Shown one piece after another: positions 17,831 to 26,614 of a stretch of DNA of 39,535 bases. A model generated the notes under the pieces. The model was not told where the DNA came from. It made no database searches and saw only the letters and a program-made list of their open reading frames with translations. The stretch comes from Streptomyces griseoincarnatus (GTDB taxonomy: Bacteria > Actinomycetota > Actinomycetes > Streptomycetales > Streptomycetaceae), in the NCBI GenBank assembly GCA_014649575.1, contig BMTH01000027.1, forward strand, positions 1 to 39,535, written 5' to 3'. The position numbers were made by a program, and so were the translations under genes. Each line of letters begins with the position of its first letter. The first letter of the stretch is position 1.

Positions 17831-19402
17831 TCACCGCGTCGCCTCCCGGCCGGACGGGCCGGGCCGCCCGGTGATGAGGTCGGCGGCGCGTTCGGCGGCG
17901 AGCAGCACCGTCACCATGGGGTTGATGGTGGGCATCGTCGGAAAGACCGATGCGTCGACGACGCGTACGCCCTCGGCGCCGCGCAGCCGCATCTGCGGGT
18001 CGCACACGGCCGTCGGGTCGTCGGCGGCACCCATCCTGCAGGTGCCCGCCGGGTGGTAGACGGTGTGGGCGACGCGGCGGCCGTACTCCGACAGGTCGGC
18101 GTCGGAGGTGACGTCCGGGCCGGGTGCCACCTCACGGACCAGCCAGTCCTTCAGCGGGTCGGTCGCGGCGACCTCGCGGGCCACCTTGAGCCCTTCGACG
18201 ACGGTGCGCTCGTCGTGGCCCTCGGGGTCGGTGAAGTAGCGGAAGTCCAGAGCGGGGTGCTCGGACGGGTCGGAACTGCGCAGCCACATACGGCCGGTGG
18301 AGCGGGCGCGGGGCACGTTCGGCGTCATGCACACCCCGTGCTCGGGGACCGGGTAGCCGAGCCGCTCGGTGTTGACGGTGAACGGCACCTGGTAGAAGTG
18401 GAACATCAGGTCGGGCCGCGGCTGGTTCCTGTCCATGCGCAGGAACAGACCGGCGTCGGAGTCCATCGCGGAGTTGGGCGGCAGCGGGCCGCGGGTCTCC
18501 CAGACGATCACCGACTCGGGGTGGTCCAGCAGGTTCTCGCCCACGCCGGGCAGGTCGATGTGGACGTCGATGCCGAGGCGGCGCAGGTCGTCGGCCGGTC
18601 CGATGCCGGACAGCATCAGCAGCCGCGGAGTGTCGATCGCCCCGGCGCACAGCAGCAGTTCACGGTTCGCGCGTACGGTGGCGGGCTCGCCGTCGGCGCC
18701 GCGCACCGCGACCCGGGTCAGCCGTCCCGCCTCGTCGGTGAGCAGCCGGTGTGCCCAGGTCTCCAGCATCAGTGTGAGGTTGGGGCGGTCGAGAACGGGG
18801 TGCAGATAGGCGACGGAGGCGGAGGAACGCTTGTTGCCCTCCGGCTCGTAGGCGAGGGAGAAGAAGCCGGTGCCGTCGGCGAAGGGTTCGGCGTTGAAGT
18901 CGTCGACGACGGGGACGCCGGTGGCGCGGGCGGCGGCGGTGACGAAGTCCTTGGCGATGGGGTTACGGTCGGCCTCGGCCACCGGCACGATGGTGGTCTG
19001 CAGCCGGTCGCGGTACGGCAGGATCGTGCCCGGCTCCCAGCCGGTGCAGCCGGCGGCCACCCAGTCGTCGAGGTCCTGCGGCAGCGGCAGGAAGCTGATG
19101 AGGGTGTTGTGGGAGGAGCAGCCGCCGAGGACGCGGGCCCGCGAGTGCAGGATGTGGGAGTTGCCGCGCGGCTGTTCGACGGTGGTGTAGCCGTAGTCGA
19201 ACTCGGAGCCGAGCAGGTTGATCCAGTTGCGCAGGCGGAGGATGCGGTCGTCGCCCACGTCGCTGGGTCCGCCCTCGATGACGCAGACGCGGCAGTCGGG
19301 GTCCTCGCTGAGGCGGGCGGCGAGCACACAGCCGGCGGTGCCGCCGCCGACGATGACGTAGTCGTAGTCCGACTCCGCGCCGTGAGGGATGGTGGAGGCC
19401 AT
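17831..19402 (-). CDS. betA: Choline dehydrogenase, GMC oxidoreductase
   Basis: FAD-dependent oxidation of choline to betaine aldehyde. The 523-residue protein has the GMC fold: FAD-binding DYVIVGGGTAGCVLAARLSED from residue 14 and the second signature near LLLCAGAIDTPRLLMLSGIGP. Catalytic residues lie in the C-terminal YHPAGTCRMG (His) and PTMPTINPMVTVLLAAERAA (Asn) motifs. Its length is a little below E. coli BetA (556). GAAAGG lies upstream of ATG 19402. It is 53 bases after betB and 171 before betT on the same strand, giving a clear glycine-betaine operon. Another GMC alcohol oxidase is possible from sequence alone, but the neighbours make choline the best substrate. Confidence 0.92.
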   Translation of the reverse strand: MASTIPHGAESDYDYVIVGGGTAGCVLAARLSEDPDCRVCVIEGGPSDVGDDRILRLRNWINLLGSEFDYGYTTVEQPRGNSHILHSRARVLGGCSSHNTLISFLPLPQDLDDWVAAGCTGWEPGTILPYRDRLQTTIVPVAEADRNPIAKDFVTAAARATGVPVVDDFNAEPFADGTGFFSLAYEPEGNKRSSASVAYLHPVLDRPNLTLMLETWAHRLLTDEAGRLTRVAVRGADGEPATVRANRELLLCAGAIDTPRLLMLSGIGPADDLRRLGIDVHIDLPGVGENLLDHPESVIVWETRGPLPPNSAMDSDAGLFLRMDRNQPRPDLMFHFYQVPFTVNTERLGYPVPEHGVCMTPNVPRARSTGRMWLRSSDPSEHPALDFRYFTDPEGHDERTVVEGLKVAREVAATDPLKDWLVREVAPGPDVTSDADLSEYGRRVAHTVYHPAGTCRMGAADDPTAVCDPQMRLRGAEGVRVVDASVFPTMPTINPMVTVLLAAERAADLITGRPGPSGREATR

Positions 19403-19455
19403 GAGCTGCCTTTCTTCGGAACCGCGGGGTTCTGGGCCGGTGGCGTGAAGGCGGC

Positions 19456-20937
19456 TCAGCTGCCGCCGCTTGTGCCCTTGAACCAGCCGGAGGGTCCCGG
19501 GGTGAGGTTCTGGTAGATGTGCTTGGCCTCCTGGTACTCGCGCAGGCCCGTGGGCCCGAGCTCGCGCCCGACGCCGGAGCGTCCGAAGCCGCCCCATTCG
19601 GCCTGCGGCACATAGGGGTGGAAGTCGTTGATCCAGACGGTGCCGTGCCGCAGCCGCTGCGCGACGCGCTGGGCGCGGCTCGCCTCGGAGGTCCAGACAC
19701 CGCCGGCCAGTCCGTAGCGGGTGTCGTTGGCGAGTTCCACGGCCTCGTCCTCGGTGCGGAACCGTTCGATGGTGACGACCGGCCCGAACACCTCCTCCTG
19801 CACGATGCGCATGGAGCGGTCGCAGTCGGCGAAGATCGTCGGGAGCAGGAAGTAGCCGTTGCCCAGGGCGGGGTCGTCGGGGCGGGTGCCGCCGGTGACG
19901 AGGCGGGCGCCCTCCTCCTTGCCGAGGGCGATGTAGCTCTCGACCTTCTCCCGGTGCTGGGCGGAGCTGAGCGGCCCGCTCTCGGTGCCCTCCTCCAGGC
20001 CGTTGCCCAGCCGGATCTGGCGGGCACGTTCGGCGAAGGCCTCGACGAACCGGTCGTGGATCGAGTCCTCCACCAGCAGCCGTGACCCGGCGGAGCAGAC
20101 CTGACCGGCGTGCAGGAAGGACGCGTCGAGGGCGTAGTCGACGGCGGCCTCGAAGTCGGCGTCCGCGAAGACGATGTTGGGGTTCTTGCCGCCGAGTTCC
20201 AGGGCGATGTTCTTCGGCCCCTCGGCCGCGGCGGCCATGATGGCGCGTCCGGTGGCCAGGCCGCCGGTGAAGGACACCAGGTCGACCTCGGGGTGGGAGG
20301 TCATGGCCGCGCCGACGGTCGCGCCGGAGCCCAGGACGAGGTTGGCCACGCCGCGCGGGGCGCCGGCCTCCTCGATCAGACGGAACAGGGCGATGGTGGT
20401 GAGCGGGGTGATCTCGCTGGGCTTGAGGACGATGGTGTTGCCGGCCGCCAGCGCGGGCGCGACCTTCCACGAGGCCTGCAGCAGCGGGTAGTTCCAGGGG
20501 GCGATGAGCGCGCAGACCCCGACGGGCTGGTAGACGACGCGGCTGAGCACGTCGGGACCGACGTCCACGACGCGCCCGCCGTCCTTGCCGGCCAGTTCGG
20601 CGAAGTAGCGGAAGGCGTTGGCGACGTCCTCGACGTCGAAGCGGCCCTCGGCCAGCGTCTTGCCGGTGTCGAGGGTCTCGGTGCGCGCGATCTCGTCGAT
20701 GTCCCGCAACAGCAGGTCGTGCACCCGCATCAGCAGGTCGGCACGGCGCCGGGTGGGGGCGTTCGCCCAGTCCCCCTCGTCGAAGGCACGGCGGGCGGCC
20801 CGCACCGCCTTGTCCACGTCGGCGGCGTCGGCCTCGTCGACGGTGGTGATGACGGAGGCGTCGTACGGATTGATCACCTCGCGCCGCCCTCCGTCGGCGG
20901 CGGTCGTCCACTCCCCGTCGATGTACAGCTCACCCAT
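19456..20937 (-). CDS. betB: Betaine aldehyde dehydrogenase
   Basis: NAD(P)-dependent oxidation of betaine aldehyde to the compatible solute glycine betaine. The 493-residue aldehyde dehydrogenase has the cofactor segment LIAPWNYPLLQASWKVAPAL, VSFTGG, the catalytic Glu in IALELGGKNP (near residue 246) and the nucleophile Cys in HAGQVCSAGSR (near residue 280). C-terminal WINDFHPYVPQAEWGGFGRSG is typical of BetB. GGAGG lies nine bases before ATG 20937. It is the first gene of betB-betA-betT. No betI-type TetR repressor is adjacent, unlike in E. coli, so regulation probably comes from an osmotic-stress factor or a distant regulator. Confidence 0.93.
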   Translation of the reverse strand: MGELYIDGEWTTAADGGRREVINPYDASVITTVDEADAADVDKAVRAARRAFDEGDWANAPTRRRADLLMRVHDLLLRDIDEIARTETLDTGKTLAEGRFDVEDVANAFRYFAELAGKDGGRVVDVGPDVLSRVVYQPVGVCALIAPWNYPLLQASWKVAPALAAGNTIVLKPSEITPLTTIALFRLIEEAGAPRGVANLVLGSGATVGAAMTSHPEVDLVSFTGGLATGRAIMAAAAEGPKNIALELGGKNPNIVFADADFEAAVDYALDASFLHAGQVCSAGSRLLVEDSIHDRFVEAFAERARQIRLGNGLEEGTESGPLSSAQHREKVESYIALGKEEGARLVTGGTRPDDPALGNGYFLLPTIFADCDRSMRIVQEEVFGPVVTIERFRTEDEAVELANDTRYGLAGGVWTSEASRAQRVAQRLRHGTVWINDFHPYVPQAEWGGFGRSGVGRELGPTGLREYQEAKHIYQNLTPGPSGWFKGTSGGS

Positions 20938-21479
20938 GGCGGGCGCCTCCTTAGCATCCGACCGGTACCGGCTCGGGCGGCCGGCCGGTAGCACGGCCCA
21001 TGGTGCGGTCGACGGCCACGGCTCGCACGGCCACCGCCGCGTCCGGGTGGTCCGGGTGACTCGGCCGGGCCGACGCTGGGCCGGGACGGGCCGTCGCTGA
21101 GGGCGAAGGAGGGCGACGCACGCGTCCGGCGGGAAGGGGCGGCCCGCGCACTGTGAAGGTCGCGTGACGGGACGGCAGGCCCCGTGTGAATTCCTCACGC
21201 TGCCGCGTGGGCTTCACCACAGCACCGCAGCAAAGCACCACAGTCGACGAAGCGGCACGCCCCGCCGACAGCCGGAATGACGGCGGTTCACCCCGATAGC
21301 GGCACGTGGACGAGCCATGCCGCACGCCACCCTGATGACGGACCGCTCCGGTCGACCTGCTCTATGATCGTTCAATAGTTGACTTCATCGCGCTTGCAAC
21401 TGATCCCTGATGGTGTCCCACGACCGTGAATACGCACCCGCCGGTGCGCGTCCCGTCGCGGTGACACGCAGGAGGAAAG
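20938..21479 (-). other. Divergent control region of the bet operon and the YceI gene
   Basis: No gene is supported in these 542 bases. The minus-strand part must hold the betB promoter, though I could not assign a -35/-10 pair. The right half is less GC-rich. At 21372-21382 a short inverted repeat TCAATAGTTGA overlaps a TTGACT that could be a -35 for the YceI gene; no matching -10 is convincing. Confidence 0.5.
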
Positions 21480-22403
21480 GTGAATCGTATGGCCCTCGGA
21501 CTGCTCCGGCGTCGACGTTCCCGCAGCGGTCCCACGCCCGCGTCGGGCGTGCCGCTGCCCCTGCCGGCCGGCGCCGGCGCGTACAGCTGCGAGGTCGTCG
21601 ATCCCATGGGACAGCCCCTGGGCGGCGCCGAGGTCACGGTGACCGCCCGGGACAGCCACCGGGTCGCCGCCCACGGCACCACCGATCCGTACGGCCTGTT
21701 CATGGCGGCGCTCCCGCCCGGTTCCTACAGTGTGATGGTCACGGCTGAGGGCCTCACCCCGGCCCGCAGCGACGTCGCCATAGCCGCCGACACCGCCCTC
21801 CCTCCGGCGCGCGTCGCGCTGCTGCCCGCCCGCCAGCTGGAACTGCCGCCACCTGGTACCTGGCTGTTCGACCCGCCGCACACCGCGATCCGCTTCATCG
21901 CCAAGCATGTGGGCATGGCCCACGTCCACGGACGCTTCACCCGCTTCACCGGCGGTATTCGCATCGCGCCGGACATGCGCGAATCCCAGGTGTCGGTGCG
22001 CATCGACGCCGCCAGCATCACCACGGGCAACAGGACCCGTGACAACCATCTGCGTTCCGCCGACTTCCTCGACGTCGAGCACTACCCTTACATCGACTTC
22101 ACCAGCACCCGGTTCGTCTACCAGGGCGGATCCAAGTGGACGTTGAACGGCACGCTCACCATGCACGGCACCAGCCGCTCCGTGGGGCTGGACACGACAT
22201 ACCTCGGCACGGTGAACGGCGGTTACGAACAGGAGCTGCGCTGCGCGGCCCTGGCGAAGACGGAGCTGCACCGCGAGGACTTCACCCTCAACTGGCGCTC
22301 GATGCTGGCCCGCGGCATCGCGGTCGTCGGTCCGACGGTGCAACTGGAGCTGGACGTCCAGGCGATGTACCGCACCTCCGAGACCCCCACGCCCCCGGAG
22401 TAG
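21480..22403 (+). CDS. YceI-family protein with N-terminal carboxypeptidase-regulatory-like domain
   Basis: A two-domain protein of about 307 residues. Residues 30-105 form a beta-sandwich of the carboxypeptidase regulatory type (YSCEVVDPMGQPLGGAEVTV, then TTDPYGLFMAALPPGSYSV). Residues 120-300 are a YceI lipocalin-like barrel (WLFDPPHTAIRFIAKHVGMA, VHGRFTRFTGGI, NHLRSADFLDVEHYPYIDF). YceI barrels bind isoprenoid or other hydrophobic ligands; E. coli YceI is periplasmic, but here the N-terminus has only an Arg-rich stretch and no clear signal peptide, so it may stay in the cytosol. AGGAGGAAAGG at 21470-21480 serves either GTG 21480 or ATG 21489. It runs convergently toward the next gene. Confidence 0.88.
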   Translation: MNRMALGLLRRRRSRSGPTPASGVPLPLPAGAGAYSCEVVDPMGQPLGGAEVTVTARDSHRVAAHGTTDPYGLFMAALPPGSYSVMVTAEGLTPARSDVAIAADTALPPARVALLPARQLELPPPGTWLFDPPHTAIRFIAKHVGMAHVHGRFTRFTGGIRIAPDMRESQVSVRIDAASITTGNRTRDNHLRSADFLDVEHYPYIDFTSTRFVYQGGSKWTLNGTLTMHGTSRSVGLDTTYLGTVNGGYEQELRCAALAKTELHREDFTLNWRSMLARGIAVVGPTVQLELDVQAMYRTSETPTPPE

Positions 22404-22437
22404 GCGGGCTCGGCCCGGCGGGCGACAGCCCCCTGGA

Positions 22438-22878
22438 TCACGCGTAGGGGTCGGGAATCACCTCGGTCGCCGACTCGAGGACCTTCTCCACCCGCAGGAC
22501 CGCACTGCGGACGTTTCCCTCCTCCGCGACCAGGACATCGGGCACATGGGACTCGTGAAAGCGTAGGTACCCGACGGTACCCACCGTTGTCGTGCGCGCG
22601 CCGAGCCACAGCACCATCCTGCGCAGGTCGTCGAACTCGTCGGGATGCGCCTCCTGCCGCACGGTCAGCGCCCACTGCGGCCCGTCGGAGCACAGTTCCC
22701 CGACCAGCGCGCCCCCGATCCGCAGCGCCGGCCCCCGGTCGCCCCAGAGGGGGTACGCGTAGCCGTCGTCCTGCCGGCCTCCCTCTTCCCCCAGGTGCCA
22801 TCGAAGCAGGGCGAGGTCCTGCGGCGGAAGCGAGCCCGGCAGGTCGAGCGTGAGCTGGAACTCGTAGATGTCGGCCAT
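22438..22878 (-). CDS. Conserved hypothetical protein, acidic, possibly leaderless
   Basis: A 146-residue acidic protein I cannot assign to a named function. It begins MADIYEFQLTLDLPGSLPPQ and contains LRWHLGEEGG, WALTVRQEAHPDEFDDLRRMVLWLG and a C-terminal VEKVLESATEVIPDPYA. Such proteins are common in Streptomyces as small cytosolic genes without partners. No membrane segment is seen. Ahead of ATG 22878 there is no ribosome site; instead TAGCCT ends seven bases before the ATG, which suits a leaderless transcript. It is convergent with the YceI gene (34 bases apart). Confidence 0.7.
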   Translation of the reverse strand: MADIYEFQLTLDLPGSLPPQDLALLRWHLGEEGGRQDDGYAYPLWGDRGPALRIGGALVGELCSDGPQWALTVRQEAHPDEFDDLRRMVLWLGARTTTVGTVGYLRFHESHVPDVLVAEEGNVRSAVLRVEKVLESATEVIPDPYA

Positions 22879-22983
22879 GATCAAAAGGCTACGGGTCCCG
22901 GCGCGGGTGCCCTTGTCTCCGGCTCGGGGAGGACGCCGGACACGGCGAAAACCCGGACCGTCACGTCCGTCGCTCCACTGTGA

Positions 22984-23172
22984 CCGTGTGGCGGCGGACC
23001 AAGCCGATGCCGAGAGCCACAACCATCCGCCACTGCGGGCGCACCAACGGTCGTTCCCAGGCCCGTGAGAACGCGGCAGAAACGGCCCGCCTGCGCCGCT
23101 TGCGGCCCCGCACGTCCGAGCCCCGCCCCGCAGCCGCACCTACGGGTGCTCGACACGGACGATGGAGAGTAG
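22984..23172 (+). other. Open stretch abutting the SMI1 gene, possible gene remnant
   Basis: A frame with no ATG start is open from 22984 to a TAG at 23170-23172 that directly touches the SMI1 ATG (TAGATG). It ends LRVLDTDDGE. Immunity genes of this kind often follow a toxin 3' end so closely, so this could be a worn toxin tail, but composition does not prove it was ever coding. Confidence 0.2.
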
Positions 23173-23577
23173 ATGTCTTCGCTGGAGCAGCTTCGCGAGG
23201 TGTTGGGCGTGCCTCCTGGGGCAGTGTGCGGGAGCGACTTCGGTGCGGTGGAAGGGAGTCTGGGTGTTGGGCTGCCGCCGGACGTGAAGGGGATGTGTTA
23301 CCTGTACGGGGACACGCTGATCTCCGACTTCATCTTCGTTCTTGGGCCCAAGTTCATCGCCGAGCAGAGCCTTTGGGTCAGTGAGCTGGTCCGGGAAGGT
23401 CACCCTGTGATCGCAAAGGCCGTGCTCCCTGATGCCGGTGGGATGCTTCACTGGGGTCATTCCGTGGACGGGGACAAGTTCTTTCTGGAGCATCGCGGAG
23501 GCAGCCATTGGACGGTTTCCGCTTTCCGGCGTGACTGGGCCGATTGGTATGAGTCGGATGAGACGCTGATCGATTGA
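23173..23577 (+). CDS. SMI1/KNR4 (SUKH) family immunity-like protein
   Basis: A 134-residue protein of the SUKH/SMI1-KNR4 superfamily, many members of which are immunity proteins against polymorphic secreted toxins. Visible traits are the N-terminal helix MSSLEQLREVLGV, AVEGSLGVGLPPDVKGMCYLYG (the SUKH core with glycine and proline), and the late WTVSAFRRDWADWY. GGAGAG precedes ATG 23173. Third codon positions are less GC-rich than in neighbouring genes, suggesting transfer. No intact toxin gene is adjacent; the only related item is the start of a probable large secreted protein 16 kb away at the window edge. It may be an orphan immunity gene. Confidence 0.75.
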   Translation: MSSLEQLREVLGVPPGAVCGSDFGAVEGSLGVGLPPDVKGMCYLYGDTLISDFIFVLGPKFIAEQSLWVSELVREGHPVIAKAVLPDAGGMLHWGHSVDGDKFFLEHRGGSHWTVSAFRRDWADWYESDETLID

Positions 23578-24195
23578 CTCATCGGGGATTTCACGGGACG
23601 TGTTGCCCAGGAGTGGATGCCCGAGTGGCCGGCTGCCCACTGGTTCGAGGCGGGCCGGTAGGGCGGCCTTCGGGGAGGTGGGTGGTACGACACCACGTCC
23701 GACGCTGCGGGACCCTCATGGATCCGAGCGGGGCACATCCGGCGCACGCCTCATCCCACGGCTACCGACACGGCCGAAACACGTGTGGTCGACACGCGTT
23801 TCGGCGCGTTGGACCCGATGCGTGGTCCTCACGAATTCACCGAGCCTGCACCATCCGTCCCTGACGGGAGACCCTCGGGGCAGGAGCAGCCGTGACGCAC
23901 ATCGGGGAGCGTCTCACCTCGCCCCCGAAGGCGATATGGGGGACATCTGCCGTAAACTCTCTTTTAGTTCCTCCGCACTACCCAACGCACCCACATGCGC
24001 CGCCAGTTGATCACCCGCACCATGACGAGGGATACTGCCTGGCGGTTGCGTGTTCCCGACCGGGTGGCGCTCGCTGCAATATCCTCCCGCGCGGGCCACT
24101 GAAGCCCATATACCCAACGATTACGGGGCAGTTGACCTCAGGGTTTCGTGGTAGCGTCCTCGCTCAGAGGGACAGTGCAACCTGAAAGGGAAATC
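23578..24195 (+). other. Long non-coding, less GC-rich gap
   Basis: No gene is supported in 618 bases. The segment from about 23930 to 24170 is visibly richer in A and T than the genes around it. TTGACC at 24133-24138 and TAGCGT at 24153-24158 lie ahead of the next gene, but their 14-base spacing is short for a housekeeping promoter. The rest looks like decayed accessory DNA. Confidence 0.5.
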
Positions 24196-24804
24196 GTGAA
24201 CACGGAGAAGATCGCCGCTCGCCGCCTCTCGCTGGAAGAGGTGACGAAATTCGGCGTGAAGGACAGGCTCTTCGTTTCCGCCGACACGGAAGAACTCAAA
24301 CTTCCCGACTGCTTTGTCCCTGCTTTCCTGACCAAGCCCGGTGAGTATTTCGAGGGCGGCTCGATCACGGCGAGGACCGTATTCCAGGAAGAGGTCTCCT
24401 GCCTTCCCGACGACGAGAACGAAGCCGGGATCTACGTGGCCGACGAGAGCGGTCCGGTGACCATCGAGGTCCTCCAGTCCGCCGGTGTCGTGCTGGACCT
24501 GGCACTCTTCGTCCCCGGTGGGGACAAGGGGTCCCTCACGGCCCTTTACGCCGCGGTCCGGCAGGCGTTCGGCGCCGACGTCGTGCAGATCTGGCGCCAG
24601 GGCCTCAAGGCGGTTCCCGACGTGAAGGTCGACATCTTCGAGGAGCAGATCCCCCGGGGCCGCAAGGCGAGCGACAGCCCCAAGCGTGACCGTCGCGCCA
24701 TCGACACCTACCCCACCCGTGCGGACTTCATCGAGTTCTCCACGGGGTGGAAGCCGGTCGTTGAGATTCACAAGCCGGTCGTCGACGACACCCCGACCAT
24801 CTGA
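24196..24804 (+). CDS. Hypothetical protein, unknown function
   Basis: A 202-residue protein with no domain I recognise. It starts at GTG 24196 with GAAAGGG (24184-24190) five bases upstream. The sequence is mixed acidic and basic, begins NTEKIAARRLSLEEVTKFGV, has a hydrophobic stretch GVVLDLALFVPGG in the middle, and a basic segment IPRGRKASDSPKRDRRAID near the end. No signal peptide or membrane helix is seen. Codon use (regular G/C third positions) supports a real gene. It is flanked by long gaps and followed by the strong hairpin at 24921-24960. It stands alone, so context gives no functional hint. Confidence 0.7.
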   Translation: MNTEKIAARRLSLEEVTKFGVKDRLFVSADTEELKLPDCFVPAFLTKPGEYFEGGSITARTVFQEEVSCLPDDENEAGIYVADESGPVTIEVLQSAGVVLDLALFVPGGDKGSLTALYAAVRQAFGADVVQIWRQGLKAVPDVKVDIFEEQIPRGRKASDSPKRDRRAIDTYPTRADFIEFSTGWKPVVEIHKPVVDDTPTI

Positions 24805-24920
24805 GGCGGCGCCACCTCTCGCCCCTACCGACCGGGATCCAAGCCTGTAGTCGTTCTGCGACAGCCCACAGGGCTTCAGTGCCGGTTGCGATCTCATGAG
24901 GTACGAGCAACGAGCAACGA

Positions 24921-24960
24921 CCGAGGGCCGCACTCCCCGCGCGGGGAGTGCGGCCTTCGG
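24921..24960. terminator. Strong palindromic terminator
   Basis: Bases 24926-24955 are a perfect 30-base palindrome (half site GGCCGCACTCCCCGC). The outer five bases on each side (CCGAG and TTCGG) extend the stem to 20 pairs with one G-U wobble. It lies about 120 bases after the 202-residue gene and probably terminates it; the symmetrical form could act on both strands. Confidence 0.7.
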
Positions 24961-25082
24961 CGCATGGGGTGACAAGGGCCAAGCCGCCGCGCGGGTGCCG
25001 TGCCCCCATGCACACGTACAACCGCAAGGGTGTCCAGATCGAGCAGTCACGGTGATGAGCTCCACGGCGGGGCCCTTCCGGC

Positions 25083-25260
25083 GTGACATCCGTCCGAGAC
25101 CCCACCGCTTCGGCCGGCCGTCGGCGTCCCGGATCGTCACGCCCAGGGGCCGACGGTCCCGCCACGCTCGCCGACGACTGGGGCGTCACGGACCGCCCGG
25201 GCGGCCCCGGCAAGACCGTGTGGGCGTCCGTCGGCCTGCGCGGTTCCGCCGAGCCGGACC
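25083..25260 (+). pseudogene. Fragment of an RsbW-like ATP-binding (HATPase) regulator
   Basis: Translation here gives SVRDPTAS near the start and then ATLADDWGVTDRPGGPGKTVWASV. This closely follows the last 45 residues of Streptomyces anti-sigma/ATP-binding proteins of the HATPase_c_2 type, whose tails read 'ADRWGV...GKTVW'. The upstream ATP-binding N, G1 and G2 boxes are absent, and the DESGRGL-like segment is degraded to RPGADGP. I read it as the worn 3' end of a lost regulator gene. Exact limits are uncertain. Confidence 0.45.
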
Positions 25261-25465
25261 CGTGCCTCTCACAGCACCAGGGAGCCGGCGGTGAGGCAGC
25301 AGCCCGACGCGGCTCCGATCACCCCCCAAGACGCTAAGGTGGCGCCTCAAGGGGAGGACGTCGCGCGGCTGTTGTACCGCGTTCGACGAAGCATCACGCG
25401 GAGACGGCAGCCGGGGCACGCGCTCGCAGCCCGGCCGACCGCGGAGAGGTTGGGGGGAGCACGCC

Positions 25466-26614
25466 ATGACGGACGCGCCGACGCACGCTGCCGACATCGA
25501 CGCCGACACCGATGCGGACGGGGCCGACGAGACCGTCGACCGCAAGGTCGTCGAGGAGGAACAGGCCCAGATCAGGGACTTCGTCAAAGGTCTGAGCGCG
25601 GACGACATCAAGTCGGGCAACTGGTTCACCAAGCTCGCCGCCCACGCGATGAACGCGTACACCCAGAAGGTCGACTGGCAGTACTTCCAGGACCGGTACG
25701 CCGGCGTGCCCGCGGACGTCATCGTGGACCAGCGGATCAAGATGGCGGCCCGCTACGCCGCGCTCGAGGGCGGGCTCTCCGCCGGCGCGTACACGGCGAC
25801 CGTCGCCGCGACCATCGGCAGCCTCGGGGGCGCCTCGCCGGCGACCGTGCCCGCGGCTGTGGCGACCATGATGGTCGACGTCGCGTTCATCAGCCAGCTC
25901 CAGCTCCGCCTGGCCTACGACGTCTCCGTCCTCTACCGGGTCCCGATCGACGTGCACGACCCCGAGGACCTTTGGAAGCTGATCCGTGTGGCCTTCACGA
26001 TCAAGAGCGGGGAAGCGGCCAACAAGACCGTGGTCAAGGCGGTCCCGATGGTGGTGCGACCGCTGGTCAAAAAATTCTACTCGGGGACGGTGCTCAGCGC
26101 CGGCAAGGCGCTTCCCGTCGTCGGAAGGCACCTCCTGCAGCGCAACGTCATCAAGATCGGCATCCCTCTGGTCGGCGTCCCCCTCGCCGTCCTGCTGAAC
26201 CGCTACACCACGCTCGTGGCCGGCCGGCACGCGCGGGCCGTGTTCCGGAACGAGGCGCGGATCATCGAACTGGCCGGGGGCCTGAGCGAGCGCAGCCTGC
26301 ACCCGGAGCTGATGCTCTGGGTCGCCTGGCTCGTCCTCCGCGCGAACGCCGAGCCCGCGATCGCCGACGACGAGGCGCTGCTGATGCGGCACCTGGTCAA
26401 GGCCGTCCGTGAACGGCACGGCGTGGCTGACGAACGACTCGCCCAGGTCGTCGACATCGACCCGGCGGACGTGTGGAAGCGGGTGGCCGACGAGACGGGA
26501 GACCTCAGCGACGTGCTCGACGCCGCCGAGCGCGTGGCCACCGTGGACGGTGACCTCGACTCCCGAGAGAAGGCGATCCTGACGGAGCTCCGGGAACGGT
26601 GTCGCCGGGGCTGA
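25466..26614 (+). CDS. EcsC-family protein with C-terminal TerB-like domain
   Basis: A 382-residue protein. The first 35 residues are acidic (DIDADTDADGADETVD). Residues 90-180 match the EcsC family: GAYTATVAATIGSLGGASPATVP, then VDVAFISQLQLRLAYDVSVLYRV, a moderately hydrophobic region likely to contact membranes. Residues 180-260 are basic and amphipathic. The last 100 residues are a TerB-like helical domain (LLMRHLVKAVRERHGVADER, then DVLDAAERVATVDGDLDSRE) with the acidic D-G-D-L metal-contacting turn typical of TerB. GGGGGAG precedes ATG 25466. TerB-type domains occur in tellurite-resistance and membrane-stress systems. It precedes the large receptor-like gene by 276 bases and may work with it. 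Confidence 0.75.
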   Translation: MTDAPTHAADIDADTDADGADETVDRKVVEEEQAQIRDFVKGLSADDIKSGNWFTKLAAHAMNAYTQKVDWQYFQDRYAGVPADVIVDQRIKMAARYAALEGGLSAGAYTATVAATIGSLGGASPATVPAAVATMMVDVAFISQLQLRLAYDVSVLYRVPIDVHDPEDLWKLIRVAFTIKSGEAANKTVVKAVPMVVRPLVKKFYSGTVLSAGKALPVVGRHLLQRNVIKIGIPLVGVPLAVLLNRYTTLVAGRHARAVFRNEARIIELAGGLSERSLHPELMLWVAWLVLRANAEPAIADDEALLMRHLVKAVRERHGVADERLAQVVDIDPADVWKRVADETGDLSDVLDAAERVATVDGDLDSREKAILTELRERCRRG

